Below, one piece after another: positions 55,138-64,000 of a stretch of 64,000 nt of DNA. Every line of letters begins with the position of its first letter. Position 1 is the stretch's first letter. The notes under the pieces were generated by a model, which had not been told where the DNA came from, did no database searches, and saw only the letters and a program-made list of their open reading frames with translations. The position numbers were made by a program, and so were the translations under genes. The stretch is from Aradus depressus (taxonomy: Eukaryota > Arthropoda > Insecta > Hemiptera > Aradidae): the NCBI GenBank assembly GCA_963662175.1, contig OY759220.1, positions 46,472,136 to 46,536,135 on the forward strand, written 5' to 3'.

Positions 55138-55375
55138 ATGCATATTAGCCATGCCTCTATAACTGTGTTATTTTGTTATTTACAACATCCATTCTATCTA
55201 TGAAATAAAACTCTCTCCCAAGCGGAATTCGAACCTGCAACCATGGTGAGACCATGCGACCAAAGCGCTCTAGCCCACAATACCACCATGGCCCAGTACG
55301 ATGCATATTAGCCATGACTCTGTAACGATGTTATATTTAATTCTTTACAACATCCATGACCCCGGGAGGGAGTTT
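55138..55375 (-). repeat. tRNA-like SINE head flanked by a direct repeat
   Basis: On the minus strand 55302-55215 begins GGGCCATGGTGGTATTGTGG, contains TAGAGCGCTTTGGTCGC and a B-box GGTTCGAATTCC. Flanking copies of a segment of about 55 bp (GCATATTAGCCATGCCTC / ATGACTC ... TTTACAACATCCAT) lie at 55138-55193 and 55301-55356. It is a different SINE-like unit from the one at 983; a decayed tRNA gene is the alternative. Confidence 0.55.
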
Positions 55376-57697
55376 TATCTACGATAACCTGCCAGTAATG
55401 TTATTGAATAAGAGGCAAGTGTGGAGCGGATTTATAATCGTACAGAATTAACGTCGTTAAAGAAGGCATCAGTCTAAGCGTAGCCAGGTTAGTTAAAATG
55501 TCTGTTGTCGCTGTGATGAAGACTGACCAGACGCTATTTGAGGGTTGGAATTAGCGTCAGAACAGTTAGAGAGATGGAAGTGAGCACAAAGCCCCATCAT
55601 TCCAATTGCCAACTCCTCGTTAGACCAATCATAACCCCTATTAACATATGAATGAGACTAACTAGGAGACTAGAGCCCGGGGCCATTTTAATTGTTCCAA
55701 CTCTCCGCCACAATTGTGAAGAGCGCTTTGTTCATTTTGGCTCTTTGTTGAGAGGAGTTTCCTTGAGGGGGATTTTGTCCTCATCAGCAGCCAGCGCGTC
55801 AAAGGATTCAACCCAACTATCAGCACAACTCATCAGATACCTAATAAGCAAATTATTTAACGAATGTCATAAAGACATCTTCAAGTTTTGAATGAACTTT
55901 CACTCTTCTCCATTGATTACCAGAGTGCGGTACAAAGATGATCAGGCAGGAAAACTTCTAGAAGAGGAAGATGTTAAGGTGTAACAGAGAGTTGAAGCTC
56001 CGGGTGGGCGCTTAGAACAGGGAGGCAGCGGAGGTTGCGACATCTGCAGAGATGGAGAGACAGTCTCGAAGAGTGTATTGGAACTCCCAAGAGGAAAAAT
56101 AAAAAGGAGATTCGGCTCACTTGGCTGAAGGATCTGAGAAGGATGACCTTGAGAGAAATAGGGAATGAGGGTCCACAGACCTTGTCCTGGTGGAGGATCA
56201 CTGGGGGAGGAAAGGTTCTCCGAGGATCGTATCCGCAAAATCAAAAAAACCTACTATTATCTTAAAATGTTGACCATTCAGTGAAATAAGAAATAATTCT
56301 TAAAGATTATAGTTAATATCTAACTTCATAAGCAAAGTTTATGGGGAAGCAAAAATCCTTCATTTTAATCAAAGCTCAAGTGGGGGGGGGGGGGGGGGGG
56401 GGGGCTAAAGCTAAAGATTGCTCCGAGAAGGTGATAAGTTAGGATCAAGAGGCGCTTTTTGCTAATCCTCAAACATTTGCCACTTTTCATTAAGTCCCGC
56501 CCTCAGACTCCAACACCTCATTTAGTCACTTCATCTGGACTTAGCCGCGCTAAGTATCCCGCCCTAACTTTCCACTCGGCAAACATCAGATAGGTACCGC
56601 AAACTCTTTGGCTGTTTCCTTTATTGCATCCTCTCGATTATGAAGACCCTCTTGTATGGAGTGCTTGAATTCAAACAAGGCTTAGACACTTCGTCTTCTA
56701 AGGTCAGTTTCAACAAAATGACATTTGTGTTGGCTTAGCACTGTTTCAGCGTGCTGAAGACCTGGCAAAATCAACAATTAAAAAAAGTGTACATATACAT
56801 ACAGCGCGATCACTTTTGTTCCATGGATAAACAACAACACCTTGCAACCTTAATTCTTTTCTTTAATTTCTTACAGCTATAGTATAAAGAAGTATTGTAA
56901 TTGTGCGAAAACTCGAGTTCGATATTTAAACGGTTTTTCACATTCCAAGGTCTTCTGAATAGATTTTAACCATTTTCGCGATGATTTATATCGTTGTGTG
57001 TGGTGGGAAAGCTGTGAGCACACTACCGCAAAAACTATTGTAGCTATGAACTTGAAACTTGGCATGAAGACATCACATGTGTTAACCTAAATCTGATTCG
57101 ATTTTGGCCGAAATCGGACGAAAATTGAGAACCCTTTATTTTGGGGCTTAAGTTCATTTTGCATGATATCGCTTATTTTTATTATTTAATCAAAAATCTA
57201 TACTATGAAGTTGTAGAGAAAATGTTTCTTAAAAATTTTTACTTGTATAGATAAGAAGAAGAAATATATATATTTTATACCATATACGGCGTATTGCAGG
57301 TAGTCCGGTGTTCGAGGGACATGCTGAAAACCGTCCTGAAATGTAGTTTTAGACCGGTTAGTTCTATCGACAAATCGGTATCTACCAAAAATGTTATGAA
57401 TTTTCCAATCGCTGTAAATCCTTAAATTTGTGATAGAATCAATACGATCGAAGTTATGGAGACTCAGATAATAAAAAAAAAATGTCGTTGCATATATTTC
57501 AAAACTAAAATTAAATAGTGACGTGTAGCGACGAATTATAATTTTTATAATATTTTACATTTTGTCTTTTTGCAGCTATCCGAAGAAAGAGTTCGCTTGA
57601 AACATCACCCAGCGACGCTAAAACTGACCATAAGACCGTATGGAATGATTGAAACGAAACTATATCATAAATATAACTTCAATATGTGTTAATCTGT
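55376..57697. other. No gene seen; poly-G at 56383-56403
   Basis: Includes several frames of 60-100 codons on both strands at 55652-56265 and 56877-57065. None shows a domain, and those at 55942-56265 overlap in opposite directions. Confidence 0.3.
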
Positions 57698-58022
57698 TAG
57701 GGCGCCGGTAGCTCAGTGGTATGCGTGCTTGCCTTCTGAGCTCAAAAACGTGGGTTCGAAACCCGACCGAGGCCCTTGAGTTTATTTTATCTGGGAGGTA
57801 AAATAAACTTAAGCACGCCGTCCTTCGGATGGGATGTTAAGCGAGGGTCCCGAGCCTGTACAATGTCAGGTACTCGTTAAAGACCCCTGCCCTAGGTGAA
57901 TAGAAATTTAGGGTAGGCAACATTAAATGTCCACCAGAGAGATGAAAGAGCGCTCTGGTAGTAGGCGATATGACCTCGTAGTTAAAGCCTGGGCATGGGT
58001 CATAAAACCTAACCTAACCTGT
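57698..58022 (+). repeat. SINE copy, nearly full length
   Basis: GGCGCCGGTAGCTCAGTGG, B-box GGTTCGAAACCC (the best match to the polymerase III consensus in the window), CCGTCCTTCGGATGGGATG, GTAGTTAAAGCCTGGGCATGG, tail AACCTAACCTAACC. A short deletion removes the AGTCGGGCTCATG piece. Confidence 0.85.
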
Positions 58023-58305
58023 GTTAATCTCTTCTATCCTCCAAAATATCTCTTTTTCTCTAAAGTATATAATAATCTCCATCTGTAATCTTTCAGTTGT
58101 AACATCCTTGTTTACAATGTAGATATATTTATTTATTAACTCTTTTTATTATGTACAAAGATGTATATTGTAATTTATTGTTAAATTATTACTTATTAAA
58201 TTATCATTTCCTGTAATTTTCTATTATATAAGGTATTTACAACCTTTCTAAAACATCTATCAATTTCCTATGGTTCTTTTGAACATAAAAAAAAGTTATA
58301 TATAA
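58023..58305. other. No gene seen
   Basis: AT-rich spacer between the SINE and the Harbinger transposon. Confidence 0.3.
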
Positions 58306-58649
58306 GAGGGGTGTTACACGTTCAATCTGGCATCAGTTCAGTCCGTGACCTTGATCATGAACTGACTGATGGTATACTGATGGAATGTGGTTAGAGGTTA
58401 CACGATCAGTCCAGACTGACGTCAGTCTATCTCTAAGAGGGGTGTTACACGTTCAATCTGGCATCAGTTCAGTCCGTGACCTTGATCATGAACTGACTGA
58501 TGGTATACTGATGGAATGTGGTTAGAGGTTACACGATCAGTCCAGACTGACGTCAGTCTATCTCCAAGTCGGTCAAGTAACACCTCTTGCTTCTTTAATA
58601 TTATTATGGACTGCAATAAAAAAAAGCGTGTATTGCAATAATTACTGCA

Positions 58650-60406
58650 TTGTCTGCAAAAAGACGATTAAAAAGAAAACGATGGGCTAAAGAATGGTTA
58701 CTGAAAAGAGATGTTTATACGCATTTAAACTTAGTGAGAGAAATAAGAGGCACTGAAGATGAGGATTATGAGAATTATTATCGTATGAAAGATGCTTGTT
58801 TTGATAGCTTGCTCGTAATGGTCAAACCATTTTTGACAAAACAAGATACATGCATGAGAAAGGCGATAAGTGCAGAAGAGAAGCTGGCTGTAACCTTACG
58901 ATTTCTTGCTACTGGGAGGAACAAGAAAGACCTGAGATTTTCGGCTATAATGTCCACAGCTGCTATTGGCCAGGCTATAATGGACACTTGTGAAGCGCTA
59001 CTTTATTCCCTTCAGTCTCATATTCAGGTAAGTGAATTTAACATATTTTTTTTAAACGAAAGTATTTATTAAAATAATATAAAAATATAAATTAAAAGAA
59101 GTAAGTAAACAATATATGTGAATAGTTATAAAATAAAAAAATTAAGCACTTATTTATTTTGCATTTTGCGTTTTTGCTCCGAAGAGGAGCCACTTCTTAC
59201 ATCTCCACATGGAGATGTAACGTCATTTGAGTAGAGAGACGGCGCAGATCTAGGCGATTCACCTTGCTCATTAGGAGATGGCACATCTACGTTTATTTGA
59301 ACTGAATGTCTATTCAAATTGCCCAACTCTGCCTCAAATAATACATCATTTATTGCTTTTTTGGCAAACAGTTTTTGAGTCGGGTCGAGTCGATCCAAAG
59401 TTTGTGCCCAGTTGCATTGAGTTGCTAGTATTTCCTTTTGGTTCAGATTTTGATAAATATGCGACAGCTTTATCCAACAACTCGTTTTGCTTGTTGATTA
59501 GACTTTTCCTAACTCTGGTCGAAGGTCGTGGTGGAGGAAGAACTGCCTTTACTGGTTATTACCCTTGGTTATTATTATAACAAAATAATAATTTGGTTAA
59601 AAATAATAGATTTGTAATTTCTTTTTGTGTTTCAGATGCCAACAACAGAGGAAGAATGGGAAAAAATTTCTTCCGATTTTGGAGAAAAATACCAGTTCTG
59701 GAACGCGATAGGTGCCTTAGATGGAAAACATGTTGCTATTCAAAAACCGGCACATTCAGGAGCATTATACCACAATTATAAGGGTTATTTAAGCATAGTT
59801 CTTATGGCATTAGCAAATTCAAACAAGGAATTTATAATGATAGATGTTGGAGCTAATGGACGTATATCTGATGGCGGTATATTATTCTACACTAAATTCT
59901 GGGAAAAGTTTACAAAAGACGAATTGAATATACCAGATTGGTCACCATTGCCAAATACAAATGAAACATTTCCTTATGTTTTCCTATCTGACGAAGCTTT
60001 TGCACTAGGCATAAATTTAATGAAATCATTCCCGCAAAGTGCGTGTACTGCTAACCAATCTACATTTAACTATCGATTGTCAAGAGCTAGGTCAGTTGTT
60101 GAAGGCGTTTTTGGTATATTAAGATCTAAATTTGGAATCTTCCAAAAAGCTATATGTTTTGAGCCGAAAAAAGCAGCAACCATAGTGGCAACTTGCTGTT
60201 ATTTACATAATTATTTGCTTAAAACTCAGCCGCGGCTTTATATGGCATCAAATTGGAGAATCACAGCACCGGATGAAGTTATTGATTACTCTGATTTGCA
60301 GCCCAGTGGAAATAGAAATTCATCAAAGGATGCAAAAAGTGTCAGGGAAAAATTTTGTAACTACTTCAATAACGAAGGAAAACTGCAGATACGTAAAAAT
60401 GACTAA
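58650..60406 (+). pseudogene. Harbinger transposase (HARBI1-like), two exons
   Basis: Exon 1 runs to a donor at 59028 (CATATTCAG/GTAAGT); the intron ends at TTTCAG 59635; exon 2 runs 59636-60406. The join is in phase 0 and links SLQSHIQ to MPTTEEEWEKI. Exon 2 is a DDE_Tnp_4 nuclease: first D in IGALDGKHV, second D in GRISDGGILF, E in SRARSVVEGVFGIL. Exon 1 has the helical N-terminal part (SAEEKLAVTLRFLATG, FSAIMSTAAIGQAI). The frame given opens at a non-ATG codon. The likely true start, ATG at 58607, is out of frame because of the length of an A run at 58617-58625, so one base appears lost. Otherwise the catalytic region is intact. Confidence 0.85.
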
Positions 60407-61047
60407 AATAAAAAACAATGTTGTTTTAGTAACCTATAAGAAGTAACCCAAAATAAAACCATAATTACTTTTTTATTTTATGAGTTTGAGTTCATTAGAA
60501 AAATTATGAAATATTTATAATAACATAGCTTTAAATTAATTTGTGTACCTTATCTTAGTAAAAATATATGTATTTCTAATGAAAACTAATAAGTGTATAG
60601 ATTCTTACCTGGGGTTTCTCAAACTTGTTCAAAAAATGAAGATATTCGAAGGTCCAACTCTTCCTCACAATGTACACACGCCGAAGAGTTGGACCTTCGA
60701 ATATCTTCGATGATGATGTCATCATCTGCCCCAACACCAGATCTTCTAGACTGTTCTATTTTTTTCAGATCCCGAAGATAATTGGAGCGTAGAGTATTTA
60801 TTTATTTTTTTACATCCTCTACCGTGGATGCCGGTTTGACTTTTTTTAAAATAACAAGCAACTTTTGTAGAGATTCATGTCTCTTATATTTATTTACATA
60901 AAGCCTATGGGTTTTATCCCATAAGAGAGGGAACGATTCAAGATTTAATATAAACTCTTTCTCCGGTTCCAATGATGGAGGAGGTGTCGTGGCAGGATTA
61001 ATTTCGCAGCTGGGAGAGTGGGACATACCGGAACCTTCCGTCTCCAT
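59150..61047 (-). pseudogene. Harbinger accessory MADF/BESS protein, broken
   Basis: The second Harbinger gene, which in this superfamily helps the transposase enter the nucleus and bind DNA. It opens at ATG 61047 and has a MADF-type domain (FILNLESFPLLWDKTHRLYV, YKRHESLQKLLVILKKV). An in-frame TAA interrupts it near 60810 before INTLRSNYLRDLKKIEQSRR. A splice donor (CCAGGTAAGA) follows near 60609. The last exon (about 59550-59150) contains KQNELLDKAVAYLSKSE, then after a frameshift near 59430 RLDPTQKLFAKKAINDVLF, a BESS-like end. That exon lies inside the transposase intron on the opposite strand. Confidence 0.75.
60638..60707. repeat. 25-bp perfect inverted repeat inside the MADF coding region
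   Basis: GAAGATATTCGAAGGTCCAA at 60638 and its reverse complement ending at 60706 surround a 20-bp loop. One arm encodes the normal EDIRRSNSS segment, so the other looks like an inverted duplicate that replaced the following coding sequence. Confidence 0.75.
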
Positions 61048-61262
61048 CGCTGTCTCAGCTGTGACTGACGCCAGACTGATAAGAATGTAGCTACACGATC
61101 AGTCTTGCATCAGTTCAGTCAAGACTGATGGAAATTATCAAAATATTTAAAAATCCATCAGTTCAGTCCATCAGTCAACGCAATAAACGATCAGTTTCCC
61201 GTCAGTCTGACCAAGGTCACGGACTGAACTGATGCCAGATTGAACGTGTAACACCCTTCTAA

Positions 61263-61585
61263 AGATTGGAATGAGTTTAAATAACTTTGTTTTTGAAACT
61301 TAACATTTTCTGCAGAGATATTGAATGAAACGCTGAATAATAAATAAATAAAATCGTATGTTTTTTAAAAATATTGTCTATTTCACAAAATATATTAAAT
61401 ATATGGGAGTACTTTTGGTATTGATATGATCACTACTTGACAATAGTAAATGGAAGTTTAACATGTTTACATTCCGAACCGTCCATTATAATATTTTTTT
61501 AAATGTTTTTATCATTGATATTCTCCTATATCAAGTCTCTATGAAAAAGTATAAGATAGAAGAAAAAAATAAAATATATGTTATG
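61263..61585. other. No gene seen
   Basis: AT-rich spacer between Harbinger and the next MITE. Confidence 0.3.
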
Positions 61586-61586
61586 T

Positions 61587-61760
61587 GGAGTTACAGGACC
61601 TTCTTATACCAACCACGCTTACTACTGGTATAAGTAAGTTACTCATAAAATTACACTGTACAATGAAACAAAAAAAATACTGCTGACGCCAGCTGAGAGG
61701 GAGAGAGAGTTATCTGTGAGCGTGGTTGGTAAAAGTCCTATAACGGCCACGTCACACATT
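61587..61760. repeat. MITE family C copy, internally deleted
   Basis: Left end GGACCTTCTTATACCAACCACG; right end CGTGGTTGGTAAAAGTCC followed by TATAACGGCCACGTCACAC. Interior retains ATTACACTGTACAATGAAAC. Confidence 0.75.
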
Positions 61761-62055
61761 TTATTCAGTAAAGTTGTAATTTCTTGAAAATATGTTTCTA
61801 ATGTAAGCAAATTTGGTACCTGTTTATTGCGAATTGAAGGCACATTTTTGGCACAACCAGCTGGCTCGCTACACATATTTCATCGTTAGGAAAATTAAAG
61901 GCAACATTTTCAATTGTCGTAGATTTACCTTAGAAGACTCACTGGAATCATCATGATGAAGAAACGTGCAAATTCCACAAAACTCTTTACAGTTCTACTC
62001 ATCGTACGTTGGGGAATTCGTTCATAGATTTGGGTCAGTAGCAGAATGAGATTAG
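61760..62055. other. No gene seen
   Basis: Spacer between the MITE and the SINE. The 77-codon minus frame at 61643-61876 includes MITE sequence and is unsupported. Confidence 0.3.
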
Positions 62056-62059
62056 GTTA

Positions 62060-62395
62060 AGTTTTATGACTCATGCCCGGGCTTTAACTACAAGGTCATA
62101 TCGCCTACTACCAGAGCGCTCCTTCGTTACTCTGGTGGACATGAGCCCGACTCTACTGTGGGAGCCCTAAATTTTGCCTACCCTAAGTTTTTATTCACCT
62201 AGGGTAGGGGTCTTTTACGAGTATCTGATATCGTACAAGCTCGGGACCATCGCTTAACGTCCCATCCGAAGGGCAGCGTGCTTGTTTATTTTACCTCCCA
62301 GATAAAATAAACTAAGGGCCTCGCTCGGGTTTCGAACCCACAATCTTGAGCTCAGAAGACAAGCACGCATACCACTGAGCTACCGGCGCCCTCAA
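62060..62395 (-). repeat. SINE, full-length reverse copy
   Basis: Reads GACTCATGCCCGGGCTTTAAC through AAACTAAGGGCCTCGCTCGG, GGTTTCGAACCCACAATC to CACTGAGCTACCGGCGCCC. The tail, on the minus strand, is AACTTAACCTAATC, again pentanucleotide-like. Confidence 0.85.
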
Positions 62396-63715
62396 AATAG
62401 CAGAAAGATATGCCGTTACTCCTAAGCCGGTTTCTATAGATAATTAGCAACACCTTGCGGCAAAGTGTAATAAAAATAAAACCATATGACTAAACCACGG
62501 AAGACTTTGACAGAGTTAAGAAGGAGCTGAAACAAATTAAGCGGACAAGGGCGAAGAGAAAGGCTAATTGTGACTGAGAAGAACAAAGACTGCGGAGAGG
62601 CCAAGTAAAGAGATCCTTGGAGACGAGCTAATCCCAGTCTGTAAAGGGTTAAAGGGTAGCTTCATCCCCTTCATCAGGCCAATTAGGAGGCCACCTGATG
62701 CTCCCCTCTTGTAATTAACTCTACTTTACATCTCCCCCCTCCCTTGTCTTAGTCGAAACAGATTTGATGACTACTCTACTTGCAAGAAACACTCCTTCCT
62801 CGGAAGAGTCTCCTACCTGAAATCAGGTCACCTCATTCACAAATAGTGTCTCTGCTTCTCGCAGTCTTGTGTCTTTGTAGCAACATTCTTGCAAGAATCA
62901 TTTTATCTCATAAGCTTGGGGAAAACAAATATATTCGACCAAGTGGATGACAACATTTTTTCCAAAACGTATTCGTATTGAAACTCGTGTTCGTAAACGA
63001 GTTTCATCCCCGTCGCATTGTTGTGAGATCTTACTAGAAAAGGACAGGATAAGAACCACAAAAGGTTTACCGTTACTTATGATGTCTTTCTCAGGAGTTT
63101 CTGGACTATTGGATAAAGAGAGTTGTTAGTCAGTAAATGCTGCACCATTCCTTCCTGCACATCAAATCTGCAGATCTTTTCAGAGTTGAGTTAATCAACG
63201 AAAGAACCGGGCTCCTTCGGTTGATCCTGAAGTCTTGTGAATATTAAACGTTTTTTATCATTTTATTTAATATTTCGCCTCTTTGGAATGTTCTTTTCTT
63301 TCCAGACTGAAGTCAAACCGGTATATTGATATGACACACACAGCCTTGTTGTGGTACTGAACCGAACGAAAACTAGCGGAAAATCGTGAAGGGAGCGTTC
63401 GTTAGGAAGAGAAGTGGTAAGGATGAGATGTCTAAGAGGACTAGGCGGGTGCTGATTATCCGTTTTGCAGTCTGAGGGCGGTCGAACAGCTAACGAAGCG
63501 TGCTACGTGCTCTCGCAATCAAAGGGGTGAGTCCCTAGCAAAAATCAAAAAGTATTCCATAACCTTACCGTCTTGTCAAGGGATGAACGTGGCGGGTTGG
63601 AGTGCATTATGAAAACTGGATCTGTTTGGATTCTGTTGTTACACTTCTCCAGTCAACTTTCACTAAATAGTTCGTTTGTTCCCTGCGCGAGTCCATGAAC
63701 AGATTCATCTTTTCA
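62396..63715. other. No gene seen
   Basis: About 1.3 kb of mixed sequence with one 60-codon frame at 62947 lacking any motif. Confidence 0.3.
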
Positions 63716-63717
63716 CA

Positions 63718-64000
63718 TCCCCAACTATACGAAGTATAGGGGAAGTTATGTAATCGGTTAAAATTCGATGCTGAATTTTCAATGGAATTTCATGTTATTC
63801 GGACCACTGATTCCAAAAATGAAAAAAGAAAAGAAACGTCTGTCTGTGTGTGTCTGTGAATATACCGACACAACACTGTGCATCCAGAACTTCATAACGA
63901 TGACATTTATGGATTTTCACTCATCAAAGTGAAGGGTGGATTGGGGGAGGGTTAATTCAAAAACTGTCGTATTGAATGCATCGACACAAAATCATACGAT
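63718..64000 (+). repeat. Family A copy running off the window
   Basis: A clean hairpin end: CATCCCCAACTATACGAAG, then TATAGGGGAAGTTATGTAATC, ATTCGATGCTGAATTTTC, GTCTGTGTGTGTCTGTG and a first internal unit. The other end is beyond the window. Confidence 0.8.

Larger units (their letters stand above)
58306..61259. mobile_element. Harbinger (PIF) transposon, 2.95 kb
   Basis: Termini GAGGGGTGTTACACGTTC and GAACGTGTAACACCCTTC, flanked by a TAA duplication (58303-58305 and 61260-61262), as expected for PIF/Harbinger. The left 131 bp is duplicated in tandem (58306-58436 and 58437-58567), the second copy also preceded by TAA. It carries the usual two genes: a transposase on the plus strand and a MADF/Myb-like gene on the minus strand. 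Both have lesions, so this copy is probably defective but young. Confidence 0.9.

Noticed and set aside
59278..59580. 100-codon plus-strand frame in the transposase intron
   Set aside because: Its complement encodes the MADF/BESS terminal exon; the plus frame is a shadow.

Overview
The window reads as eukaryotic, repeat-dense, AT-rich genomic DNA, most likely from an arthropod and probably an insect. No rRNA, operons, CRISPR or bacterial-type genes are seen, and I found no convincing cellular host gene. Almost everything recognisable is mobile DNA: non-LTR retrotransposon fragments, SINEs, MITEs, Harbinger, piggyBac and Transib DNA transposons, and one giant PolB-bearing element. The lineage is an inference from element content and from a TTAGG-like pentanucleotide tail on the SINEs; I cannot name a species.

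Layout. 1-18.2 kb: a mosaic of one very abundant repeat family (called family A here, about 20 copies or fragments across the window, carrying an ACTTCCCC/GGGGAAGT end motif), a tRNA-headed SINE, a MITE family, two minisatellites, a 651-bp foldback MITE and several G/C homopolymer tracts. 18.2-35.3 kb: a non-LTR reverse transcriptase fragment split by a 16.56-kb insertion (18670-35228), flanked by a perfect 6-bp duplication (TACGCT). The insertion is a near-perfect giant palindrome: two 8.24-kb arms separated by an 87-bp spacer. Each arm carries an intact 1228-residue family-B DNA polymerase with N-terminal zinc fingers and an endonuclease VII-like zinc site. The 6-bp duplication, AG...CT termini and the polymerase point to the Polinton/Maverick group, but no integrase, packaging ATPase, protease or capsid gene is visible. 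It is in effect a PolB-only element whose terminal inverted repeats fill the whole element.

35.3-49.6 kb: an R1-like retrotransposon remnant; a Transib (RAG1-like) relic nested in a SINE, with ends resembling V(D)J recombination signals; a roughly 1-kb piggyBac derivative with TTAA duplications; more family A copies; and the 3' end of a Jockey-type retrotransposon whose RNase H region has expanded into a 31-bp minisatellite. 49.6-64 kb: further MITE, family A and SINE copies, plus a 2.95-kb Harbinger transposon (58306-61259) with an intron-containing transposase and an antisense MADF/Myb-like gene, both damaged.

How the parts relate: there is no shared pathway. The window records successive insertions, for example a retrotransposon fragment, then the palindromic PolB element; and a SINE, then Transib. 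The palindromic PolB element is the outstanding object, with two complete polymerase reading frames and very few arm-to-arm differences, so it is either young or actively homogenised.
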